Shown here piece after piece: positions 1 through 8,300 of a stretch of DNA of 64,000 nt. Below the pieces are notes generated by a model, which was not told where the DNA came from, did no database searches, and was given only the letters and a program-made list of their open reading frames with translations. A program made the translations under genes and the position numbers. Source of the DNA: Thermohalobaculum sp965247385 (GTDB lineage Bacteria; Pseudomonadota; Alphaproteobacteria; Rhodobacterales; Rhodobacteraceae); NCBI GenBank assembly GCA_965247385.1, contig CBDFHG010000003.1:124001-188000 (forward strand), read 5' to 3'. Numbering within the stretch: position 1 is the first letter of the stretch; each line of letters starts with the position of its first letter.

Positions 1-1296
1 GGCGGCATCACCGTCCAGTTCGCCGGGCAGGAGTATTTCTTCGCACCAATCCATTTCGCGGTGCTGCTGGTGATCGGCTTTGTCGCGCTCTGGCTGGTCC
101 TCAAGATCGCCGGGCTGATCCTTGCCGTGCTCCGCTTCATCGACGGCGACGAGACTGCGATCAGCCGCTATTTCGACCGCTCGCGTGAGCGCCGGGGACT
201 GGAAGCGATGGCGCGCGGGATGACCGCGCTCGCCGCCGGTGACGCTCGGGTCGCCCGGGCCAAGGCCGAGAAGGCCGAGCTTCTGTTGCAACGCCCGGAA
301 TTGACCCGTCTGCTGAACGCCCAGGCGGCGGAATTGGCGGGCGACGACCTGCGCGCCGAGACCTATTACCGGGCGCTGGCGGAAGACCCGGCAACCTCGT
401 TCATCGGGGTCCGCGGCCTGCTCAACCGGGCGCTTGAGAAGGACGACACCGAGCGCGCACTGAAGCTGGCCGAGAGCGCGATGAAGCTGCGCTCGCGTGA
501 GGCGTCGGTGCTGGAAACCCTCTACATGCTGCAGAGCCGCAAGTTCGACTGGGCTGGAGCCCGCAAGACCCTCGACTCCCAGCGCCGCGCCAAGCTGCTG
601 CCCAAGCCCGAGGCCAACCGCCGCGATGCTATGCTGGCGCTGGCCCAGGCCGAGGACGCCGAGGAGGTGGGTGAGGCCGACCACGCCCGCAAACTGGCGC
701 TCGATGCGGCCAAGCTCGACCCAACCAATTCCGAGGCAGTCTCGACCGCCGCACGCCACCTGATCACCGCCGGTTCGAAACGCGCCGCAGCCAAGATGTT
801 GATCGATGCCTGGCGCCGCAAACCCGCCTCCAAGCTCGCCGCCGCCTATGCTGCCATCGAACCCAACGAAAGCGCACACGAGCGCCGGTTGCGCTTCGGC
901 AAGCTCCTGAACGCCTTCGCCTCGCACCCCGAGTCGCAACTCCTCGCCGCCGAACTGGCCTTGGTGACCGAGGATTGGACCGGCGCGCGAATGGCCATCG
1001 CAGGCCTGAAAGAATCCGAACCGACCGCCCGCGTCTGCACTGTCATGGCTGCCATCGCCCGGGGCGAGAACGCGCCCGAGGCCGAGGTCCGCGGCTGGCT
1101 CGCCCGGGCACTCGACGCCCCGCGCGGCGACGCGCTCGACACCGACATCAACCACGCCGCAATGCTCCCGCTGCTGATCGGCGGCGACGAGGCGGCCGCA
1201 GTCGAGGAAGCCGAGGAACTCGCCAGCGCAGAGGACGCGCAGACCGCCCCGGACGCAACCGAAGACCCCCGCGAAAGGCCTCTATCCGCAGCCTGA
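1..1296 (+). CDS. hemY: HemY-like heme biosynthesis TPR protein, 5' end outside the window
   Basis: The frame is open from base 1, so the true start lies upstream and the visible part is about 431 residues. An N-terminal membrane segment (FAVLLVIGFVALWLVLKIAG, around positions 55-115) is followed by an Ala/Leu-rich helical repeat region typical of TPR proteins, including the ARGMTALAAGDARVARAKAE segment that characterises HemY N-terminal domains. HemY proteins are inner-membrane proteins encoded next to hemC/hemD and linked to heme biosynthesis; their biochemical role is poorly defined. The acidic C-terminal tail (EDAQTAPDATEDPRE) looks disordered. A tRNA gene follows 58 bases downstream. Family assignment is from the TM-plus-TPR layout and overall sequence character. 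Confidence 0.8.
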   Translation, partial: GGITVQFAGQEYFFAPIHFAVLLVIGFVALWLVLKIAGLILAVLRFIDGDETAISRYFDRSRERRGLEAMARGMTALAAGDARVARAKAEKAELLLQRPELTRLLNAQAAELAGDDLRAETYYRALAEDPATSFIGVRGLLNRALEKDDTERALKLAESAMKLRSREASVLETLYMLQSRKFDWAGARKTLDSQRRAKLLPKPEANRRDAMLALAQAEDAEEVGEADHARKLALDAAKLDPTNSEAVSTAARHLITAGSKRAAAKMLIDAWRRKPASKLAAAYAAIEPNESAHERRLRFGKLLNAFASHPESQLLAAELALVTEDWTGARMAIAGLKESEPTARVCTVMAAIARGENAPEAEVRGWLARALDAPRGDALDTDINHAAMLPLLIGGDEAAAVEEAEELASAEDAQTAPDATEDPRERPLSAA

Positions 1297-1354
1297 AACC
1301 CGCTTGCCAAAGCCCGGACCACCAACTATGTTTCGCACGTCTCAAACACCCCGG

Positions 1355-1430
1355 GCCGGTGTAGCTCAGCTGGTAGAGCACGTCATTCGTAATGATGGGG
1401 TCGTAGGTTCAAGTCCTATCACCGGCACCA
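1355..1430 (+). tRNA. tRNA-Thr(CGU)
   Basis: A complete cloverleaf can be read. The acceptor GCCGGTG pairs with CACCGGC, the D-arm is GCTC/GAGC, the anticodon stem CGTCA/TGATG encloses the loop TTCGTAA with anticodon CGT, and the T-arm is GTAGG-TTCAAGT-CCTAT. The CCA end is genomically encoded. Anticodon CGU reads threonine ACG codons. It marks the left edge of the 44-kb accessory region, a common position for island insertion, but I found no second copy of its 3' end in the window. Confidence 0.95.
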
Positions 1431-1587
1431 TCTTTTTCCACTAAACTATTGTATTATCTCGCAAATTTAAATGATTGAGCTATTTGATCGTAACCGTCCG
1501 GTCTCCCCGCCCTTGAAGGGTTTGTGATTGGCGTGCGAGTCTTCGCGTGATCGCGGGCGATAATGTCCGTTTGAATTACGAGGACAC

Positions 1588-1950
1588 TTGAACTTGATGG
1601 ATCATCGTAGAGGCAATCGGCGGAGCTACTCGAATGCGTTCAAGCGCCGTGTTGTGGCCGAGGCGCTTGAGCCTGGGGCTTCGGTTGCGTCGGTGGCGCG
1701 CCATCACGGGCTGAGCGCGACCATGGTGTTCGCGTGGCGTCGTGATCCGCGGTTTGGGCCAGGTGGTGATGGGGTGTTTTTCCTGCCTGTCGAGGTGATG
1801 TCGACTGCGATCACCGCCGCGCCGGAGCCGATCAGCCCTGTCAGCGACGGTCGGATCGAGATTGCCCTTGCATCGGGCCATCGTCTGACGCTCAGCGGTG
1901 CCTTTGATCCGGACATGGTGGTGCTGTTGGCGCGAGGTCTGAGCGCATGA
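1588..1950 (+). CDS. tnpA: IS66 TnpA, helix-turn-helix accessory protein
   Basis: This 120-residue protein is the first ORF of the IS66 element. Residues about 12-50 (NRRSYSNAFKRRVVAEALEP, then VASVARHHGLSATMVFAWRR) form the IS3/IS66-type helix-turn-helix that binds element DNA. The frame can start at a TTG (1588) or at ATG 1597; the latter is preceded by a GAGGA-like ribosome site. Its stop overlaps the tnpB start as ATGA, suggesting translational coupling. Known role: accessory protein needed for transposition together with TnpB and TnpC. It differs from copy 2 by Ala/Pro in IEIAL(A/P)SGHR. Confidence 0.9.
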   Translation: MNLMDHRRGNRRSYSNAFKRRVVAEALEPGASVASVARHHGLSATMVFAWRRDPRFGPGGDGVFFLPVEVMSTAITAAPEPISPVSDGRIEIALASGHRLTLSGAFDPDMVVLLARGLSA

Positions 1951-2294
1951 TCCCGGTTCCCGTGCAGACGAAGGTCTGGCTGGCGGCTGGCGTTACCGAT
2001 ATGCGCAAGGGGTTCAACGGTTTGTCGGCGCTGGCCGAGAAGGTTCTGGAGCAGGACCCGTATTCCGGGCACCTGTTCGTGTTCCGGGGACGGCGCGGCG
2101 ATCTGATCAAGGTCATATGGTGGGACGGGCAAGGGGCGTGTCTGTTTTCCAAGCGTCTGGAGCGCGGCAGGTTCGTCTGGCCATCGCCGGCGCATGGCAG
2201 GTTGTCGGTGACATCGGCGCAACTGGCGATGCTGTTGGATGGCATCGATTGGCGCGCGCCGCTGCGCACCTGGCGACCCCTGACGGCAGGATGA
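1947..2294 (+). CDS. tnpB: IS66 TnpB (Orf2) accessory protein
   Basis: This 115-residue protein has the IS66 Orf2 signature: MIPVPVQTKVWLAAGVTDMR at the start, then KGFNGLSALAE, GHLFVFRGRRGDLIKVIWWD and GACLFSKRLERGRFVWP. Its length is normal for the family. It starts inside the tnpA stop codon and lies 68 bases upstream of tnpC. TnpB proteins are required for IS66 transposition, but their biochemical role is not established. It differs from copy 2 by Lys/Arg in LFS(K/R)RLE. Confidence 0.93.
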   Translation: MIPVPVQTKVWLAAGVTDMRKGFNGLSALAEKVLEQDPYSGHLFVFRGRRGDLIKVIWWDGQGACLFSKRLERGRFVWPSPAHGRLSVTSAQLAMLLDGIDWRAPLRTWRPLTAG

Positions 2295-2362
2295 TTTTCT
2301 GAACAAAAACAGAGAAATATGACGCTTTTGGGGTTCCCTTCAGTGTCGCGTTCTGGTATAGA

Positions 2363-3871
2363 ATGGCTATGCTGGATCAGACCAAATCACTGCCCGATAA
2401 TCCCTCGGAATTGAGGGTGTTCGCGGGGCAATTGGTGGCGACGGTCAAGTCCCAGGCGCTCGAGATTGCCAAGCTCAGGCATCAACTCGCCGGTCATCGC
2501 CGTCATCGGTTTGGCTCGAAGTCGGAGACGATGGATCAGCTTGAACTCGGGCTCGAAGAGGAAGAGATCGCGGCGGCGAAGATCGCGCCGCCTGCGCCGC
2601 CTGATACTGTCGCTGGGCCGAAGAACAAACCAAAGCGCAAACCGTTGCCGGACAGCTTGCCGCGTAACGAGCAAGTGCTGTCGCCCGGCGAGGCCTGCGG
2701 CAAGTGCGGCGAGGTTCTGAAGAAGCTCGGCGAAGATGTCACCGAAGAGCTGGAATACATCCCTGGCCGGTTCATCGTGAACCGCTTTGTCCGGCCCCGC
2801 ATGGCTTGCACGTGTTGCGAGGCGATCTGCCAGGCACCATTGCCCTCGCGCCCGATCGAGCGGGGTCGTCCCGGCCCGGCCTTGCTGGCCCATGTGCTGG
2901 TCTCGAAGTATGCCGATCACCTCCCGCTCTATCGCCAGTCCCGGATATTCGATCGCGACGGCATTGATCTCGACCGCTCGACCCTGTCCGACTGGGTCGG
3001 CAAATCGGCGGCACTGCTGGAACCATTGGCTGATATGGTCGGGCGCCATGTTCAGCGCGGCCAGGCGATCTTTGCCGACGACACCACCCTGAAGATGCAG
3101 GTGAAGGGCACCGGCAAATGCAAGACCGCCCGGATCTGGACCTATGTTCGCGACGAACGGCCATGGGGCGGCGCCGACCCACCAGCGGCATGGTATCAGT
3201 TCACCGTCGATCGCAAGGGCGAGCACCCCACCAAACACCTGGCCGGGTACAAGGGCTGGATGCACGCGGACGGCTATGCCGGGTTCAACGAGCTCTACCG
3301 ATCCGGTGGTGTCGATGAAGTCGCCTGCATGGCCCATATCCGGCGCAAGTTCACCGATGTCTTCCAGTCGGAGGGCTCGATCATCGCCGAGGAAGCCATC
3401 AAGCGCATCGCCGGGCTCTACGTCGTCGAGAAGGATGCCCGCGGCAGTGTGCCCATCGAGCGGGTCCAACTCCGGCAAGCCCGCGCCAAACCGATCTTCG
3501 ATGCTCTGGAAGCCTGGCTGCAAACCCGGTTGCCAAAGATCTCCGGCAAGTCCGAACTCGCCAAGGCGATCCGCTACGCCCTGACCCGGATGAGGCGCCT
3601 GCGCCCGTATCTCGACCACGGCTTTCTGGAGATCGACAACAATTCCGCCGAACGCGCCATGAAGCCGATAGCCCTGGGTCGCAAGAATTATCTTTTTGTC
3701 GGCTCAGAGGCTGGCGGTAAATCCGCCGCCATCGCCTATACCCTGATCGAGACCGCCAGGCTCAACGGCGTCGATCCCCAAGCCTGGCTGACCGATGTGC
3801 TCAGTCGCATCGCCGATCACAAAATCACCAAGCTCGACGAGTTGCTCCCCTGGCGTTTCGCTCAAACCTGA
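2363..3871 (+). CDS. tnpC: IS66 TnpC DDE transposase
   Basis: This 502-residue transposase is full length for the family. An N-terminal leucine-rich coiled segment and a GSKSE motif (about residues 50-56) precede a zinc-binding CGKCGEVLKKLG segment with downstream CTCC. The catalytic domain shows FADDTTLKMQ (first Asp), MHADGYAGFNELY (second Asp) and FLEIDNNSAERAMKPIALGR (Glu), followed by the typical KNYLFVGSEAGG. It acts on the element ends to cut and join DNA. It differs from copy 2 at a few residues (for example EYI/EYV, PAL/PGL and CKT/CRT), so the copies are close but not identical. Confidence 0.95.
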   Translation: MAMLDQTKSLPDNPSELRVFAGQLVATVKSQALEIAKLRHQLAGHRRHRFGSKSETMDQLELGLEEEEIAAAKIAPPAPPDTVAGPKNKPKRKPLPDSLPRNEQVLSPGEACGKCGEVLKKLGEDVTEELEYIPGRFIVNRFVRPRMACTCCEAICQAPLPSRPIERGRPGPALLAHVLVSKYADHLPLYRQSRIFDRDGIDLDRSTLSDWVGKSAALLEPLADMVGRHVQRGQAIFADDTTLKMQVKGTGKCKTARIWTYVRDERPWGGADPPAAWYQFTVDRKGEHPTKHLAGYKGWMHADGYAGFNELYRSGGVDEVACMAHIRRKFTDVFQSEGSIIAEEAIKRIAGLYVVEKDARGSVPIERVQLRQARAKPIFDALEAWLQTRLPKISGKSELAKAIRYALTRMRRLRPYLDHGFLEIDNNSAERAMKPIALGRKNYLFVGSEAGGKSAAIAYTLIETARLNGVDPQAWLTDVLSRIADHKITKLDELLPWRFAQT

Positions 3872-3936
3872 GCGCAATCGGCCGACGCTGAACCGAACCA
3901 GAGCCCCGAGACCGGACGCTTACATTTGATCCACCT

Positions 3937-4482
3937 TTAGAAGTCGGCTCCCCAGTTGGAGCGGAATCCCCCGGTGACCTTGCGCAAGGTGGTTGATGGG
4001 CGGATGGCTTGTTCCGAGCCGTTGTTGGTTGGCGGCACGTCGCGTTCGGTCATGAATGTGAACAGGCTGTCACGGTCTTTGCCGGAGCGTTTGCGCAGAC
4101 GAATTCCGTCTTTGTTGGTTGGCTGACAAGCCATAACCTTGTCCATTCGCCGTTCCAGGTCGCCCCGGTATTTCTGAAGTGTAATGTCCTTCAGACGCTT
4201 TCGCCGTCGGCCCGGAACACCGGCGCGCAAGATGAGCATTTTCATTGCCGGTGCGAAGATCGCATCGCCAGCGTCGATGGCATACTGGCAGTCGCGCAAC
4301 TGTGGGCCAGACAGATTTGCCAGGCCTCCCCGAGCCCCCGCTGGCCGCACCTGGCGCCGCACCGCAGCCGCCAGTCCCGATGCCTCAATCAAATCAAGGT
4401 AAACACCAATCCCGGCAAAACCCGTCAGATCGCTGCTGCCCGGCTCGCTTTCGTACTCGAAAGGAAGAACGCCCTGTGCCAT
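3937..4482 (-). pseudogene. Chimeric remnant: IS1380 N-terminus joined to an ISBst12-type IS66 transposase C-terminus
   Basis: The open frame encodes 181 residues but joins two unrelated transposases. Residues 1 to about 53 (MAQGVLPFEYESEPG, TGFAGIGVYLDLIEASGLAA) are an IS1380-family N-terminus. The rest (RDCQYAIDAGDAIFAPAMK, then TNNGSEQAIRPSTTLRKVTG) is the C-terminal end of a short IS66-type transposase with its catalytic-region Glu. The junction lies near 4323. Neither part could make a working transposase. It begins immediately right of the IS66 copy-1 target duplication. The upstream stretch 4483-4560 looks like IS1380 5' leader. Confidence 0.75.
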
Positions 4483-4583
4483 GTTATTTTCACCCCGTTG
4501 GTGATTGAGTTGTTCATAAAACCCATCATGAATCCCTTTGGATTCAAAGCCAACGGGGGGACTTCAACTTTTTTGATCCAGAA

Positions 4584-4953
4584 TCAGGGTTGGGGCGGGC
4601 CCTCTACGAGGATCTTTACTGTGCCCGGGGCGAGATGGAGAACCGGATCAAGGAATGCCAGCTCAACCTGTTCGCTGACCGCACATCGGCCGGCACCATG
4701 CGTGCCAACCAACTGCGCCTGTGGTTCGCGTCCTTCGCCTGTGTCCTGATGGAGGCGATCAGGCGCCTGGGTTTGCAACAGACGCGGTTGAAAAATGCCA
4801 CCTGCGGCACGATCCGCCTGAAACTGCTGAAGCTCGGCGCCCGGGTCGTGGTGCCGGGTCGTGGTGAGTGTGCGCCGCGTCGTCGTCTCGATGGCAACCA
4901 GCCATCCTTGTCAGAGGGAGTTCGCCCAGGCCCACGCGCGATTATCGCGCTGA
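4584..4953 (+). pseudogene. IS1380-family transposase C-terminal fragment
   Basis: Translation gives GRALYEDLYCARGEMENRIK, CQLNLFADRTSAGTMRANQ, LRLWFASFACVLMEAIRRLG and CGTIRLKLLKLGARV, the conserved C-terminal part of IS1380 transposases with the catalytic-region Glu in GEMENRIKE. A 13-bp tandem duplication (CCGGGTCGTGGTG at 4841-4853 and 4854-4866) then shifts the frame; the proper ending (SVRRVVVSMATS to HARLSR) continues in the next frame to the stop at 4951-4953. It faces away from the IS1380 N-terminal fragment at 4323-4482, so an old IS1380 copy has been broken and rearranged. Confidence 0.8.
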
Positions 4954-5281
4954 AACGCCGATACCCCGCCGCTTCAGCACACCGGCCCGGCCGCCGGCCG
5001 GCTCGCCGTGGCCGAAACACGCCAAACTTGCCATTACAATGGCGCCGCGGTGACGCCGTCGCCAACGCGGCGCGCGGCAAGGCCGAAGAACCGTGCCGGG
5101 CAGAGATACCTGGGGCAAAATCAGCAAAACCGCTGCACAAAATCCATAGGGTGAGAAGTGCGGGCTAGTAGATCAAACAGACAAAGACGCAGACGGCGAG
5201 GAAAAGGCAAAGCCATGGAGGCCGCCCGCCCGCAATACCATCCACAATGAAATCGTGACCTTGAGCATGGTGCTGAAAACG
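4954..5281. other. No gene recognised; probably IS1380 end and scrambled debris
   Basis: About 330 bases follow the IS1380 fragment. No ORF here resembles a known protein and codon character is poor in all frames. The sequence up to about 5160 is likely the IS1380 downstream end. From about 5175 it runs into the inner side of the IS30-like fragment. I see no RNA gene. Confidence 0.5.
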
Positions 5282-5338
5282 GCCCATCGCAACTCCGGAG
5301 CATACCAGTGTTGCACTTGGTTTGTGAATTTAGCCACC
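5282..5338 (-). repeat. IS30-like left-end fragment, inverted partner of 10996-11052
   Basis: On the minus strand this reads GGTGGCTAAATTCACAAACC, then AAGTGCAACACTGG and a leader ending in ATGGGC. It matches 10996-11052 over 57 bases with only a few mismatches. The right-hand partner continues into MGKHYDQFDLDDR, the start of an IS30-family transposase, which identifies both as IS30 left ends. Here the transposase frame is lost after three codons. The outer tip points toward the helicase gene. Confidence 0.75.
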
Positions 5339-5380
5339 TTTGCAGGACATCGTGCGCAACTGCACCCAACTGGTCCCTTT

Positions 5381-8300
5381 CTACTCCGGTGCAGTGGCCC
5401 TAATTTGCTCCGGCGTTGACACGCCTCGCAGTTTTTGATGAATAAGCCTCGTTGCCGACGGAAGGTTGGCGCGAACCAATAGTTCATTCTCAACGAGTAC
5501 TTTAATCGCGCCGCCCTGGACACGATACTCGGCTATACCGCGGTCAGCCGGATGATCGGAGGTAAGCGGACCTGACAAAGCAATAATATGTTTTAGACCA
5601 TCTGCATTTTCAGTAAGAATAGGCGCAATTATTGATCCGCCGCTATTCGTCGGCACATCAACAAATCTCTCCAGTTTCAAACCGCCGTCATTCTGCCTTT
5701 CAAGATCATTTGCCAGCAATGTTGTCGAGTTTCTGACTCGTTCGGGATGGAACTCCGGTTGAACGCCGGTCAGCAGGTAGTTGATCAATTCAGCGCCGAC
5801 ATGCCGGTCAAGCAGGTTATGTTCGAACTTGTTCTTGAAGCTACGAAGACAACGGTAGCAAGATGCATCGCAGTTTTCGGGACAATGTTGAAGCAGCTTC
5901 AAGGCTCGGTCGAACAGTTCGAGACCACGATCTGCTGCTTGGCTGGCAAACCCTGCGCCGCCCGGCAGCGTATCATAGAGGAAGATTTCCGCCTCCAGAC
6001 CGCTCGTGCCTGCAAGGGTCAGAGCGGGACGATACTCCGCCATAAGCTCGCCGGGCTCAATTTCGAGCATCTGGCATGCCGCCTTCGCCAGCGCCTCACT
6101 CACCGTTCTAAGAGCAACATCTGTTGGATACTGGCCAGGCCTGAGATTTATCGGAGCTGTTACTCTCGCAGAAAACAGAACAATGTCTGTGATGAAGTCG
6201 GTCCCAAGCACCAAGTGTCTGGTCAGGCTTGTTCCATCGCAGATCAACTCGTCATCCTTACCAGGATACGGTTTCCGATGAGATCCTGCCAGAGCGGGTG
6301 TTTGGGTGCTGCTGGCCTCTATGCGACCGCACTTGACGCAATAGGTGTAACCTTCTTTTCCAGGCCCGGTGTTAGAAACAAGAAGGTGTGTTCGAGACCT
6401 TAGCGCACGCACTCGCTCGTTGGTTTGAATCCAGCCGCCGTCATCCTCGGGGGTTCCCATGGTCAGTTTTGCCCGCGTCGCATAGCTCGTTTCGGGCATG
6501 TCGTCCGGAGATGTAACCTCCTCCTCGTTGATCGGATGCGCAAACCCCGGCGGTCTCATCCAGTTACGGGCAGGCCCGAAAGAACTCTCGCCACCGCAGG
6601 CTTCGCAGTCCGTCACATTGTTTGTTGCCATTTCGCCCTGCGCGAGGGTCTTGGCGAAACCGCATTCACTGCACTCCATATAGATGCGGCGCGACTGCCA
6701 AGCATCGAAGCGGTCGTTCTTCATGACCGAGTAGATCGCCCCGGATGTATAGCATTTGCCGGATATCCAGACCTGTTTGCCCGGCGCATACTGAGAAAGT
6801 GCGATTGGTAAACCTTGCGAAGGTGCGAATTTCATAATGGGACGATAGGGAGTGGACCGGGCTCTATCGAAGACATGGAACGTGGCCACGTCTGTTGGGA
6901 AAGCGTAGCGCGGCAGCATGCCGCAATAGAGAAGGCGATCCAGCAACTTGTCGGGCGCAGAAGCCCCCATACTGTGCTCTTCGCCTGCTTCAGCGCCCTC
7001 TTCAGCACCGCCCTCGTCCGCCTCGCCATCGCTGTCTTCTTCGTCCCCAGCTGCGGGTCTGATGGCATCATCTATGGCCTTTATGCAGTCCACGACCATG
7101 CCCGAAACCAGCATGGCGCGGTCGGAGGAATTCAACTCACCGGGTATCCATGCCGCCACACGTTTGGCAAGGGAGGCCTCGTTCGTCTTAAGCCAAGCAT
7201 CAAGGTCGTCACGGTTGAGAATCGACCCGGCCTTCCGGAATTCGTCCACAGTGCCGAGAACCGAGAAGAGATCGTGGCGCTGCTCTGGATCAATCTTGGG
7301 AAGGCGGGCCTGATGATAGGACTGGAGAAGGAATGCCCGGATATGGCGCTGTACGATGTTCGGGTTATCAAGTGTTAATTTCGGGTCAACAACATCCCCG
7401 CGGATCATGCCATCCGGTTCGGAGAAGTAGTGCTCGTCATGGCTGTCGGCGCTGCCGAAGGCGACGACGGTCGCAACAGCATTGCCGCGACGCCCGGCGC
7501 GACCTGCGCGCTGCTGATAGTTGGCGCGTCCTGGTGGCATATTGCGTAGGGCCACACCTGAGAGCGCACCTAGGTCGATACCGACCTCCATAGTGGTTGT
7601 GCTTGAGAGAATATCGATGGCGTTCATCTGGCGACTTCGAGCGGCTAGCTCTATGTCCTGAAACAAAAGCTCGTTCTCTTCCGCCTTTGAGAAGACATCC
7701 TCATTCTGCGGAGCGTTCAATTGCGCCGTGTGCTCGGCCACGATTAGGGCCATCGGCTTTCGAGGAGGCGTTCCGAGGGCATCGATCACAGGCTTGCGGT
7801 AATATCCCTTGCGGGCAAGGAAAACGGTATCTGTGTCTGGCACGAGGTCCCGCGTTGCGTGTTCACCGCAATCAAGGCAATGAGACAGTCCCAGTATCGG
7901 CCTGTGTACCGATTTACAGCTATCACAATGCACCCAGCCCCCTTCAAACTGAAGAGAAAGTTCACTGCCGCTCAATCTTTTCTTACCTCCGCCCATGTCC
8001 TGGGTGAAGGTTTTCAGGAGTACCGGAAGCCATTTATCCGAGAACAGTTTTCTTGCGGCTTTATCTTGGATGATTACCGACATGGCAGTTGAAAATCCGC
8101 CCTTGTCGCCCCGGACCGACGTGCCCTCGGAGCTTGAGCGCTCCCACCAGCCACCCGGCATTCTGCTCAGCCAGAAGCCCTTTTTCTGCCAGCAACGCAG
8201 CCAAGCCCGGCCCAGCGCAAGCTTGGTCTCCGGGTCTTCCGCTAGACTGGCAATGTCCGGAAGCTCCTTGAGCTTCTTTGTGTGCTTGGCCCTCTCTGCT

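Larger units (their letters stand above)
1482..3931. mobile_element. IS66-family element, copy 1, intact, with target-site duplication
   Basis: The element proper is 1490-3923 (2434 bp). Its ends are GTAACCGTCCGGTCTC at the left and the inverse GTAAGCGTCCGGTCTC at the right, a 16-bp inverted repeat with one mismatch. It is flanked by the 8-bp direct repeat ATTTGATC (1482-1489 and 3924-3931), the duplication size expected for IS66. It carries tnpA, tnpB and tnpC, all apparently intact. A second copy of identical length lies at 27965-30398. Confidence 0.95.

Noticed and set aside
2387..3619. 410-residue minus-strand frame opposite IS66 tnpC, repeated at 28862-30094
   Set aside because: It exists only because the GC-rich tnpC gene leaves the opposite strand open; the protein has no known family and no ribosome site.
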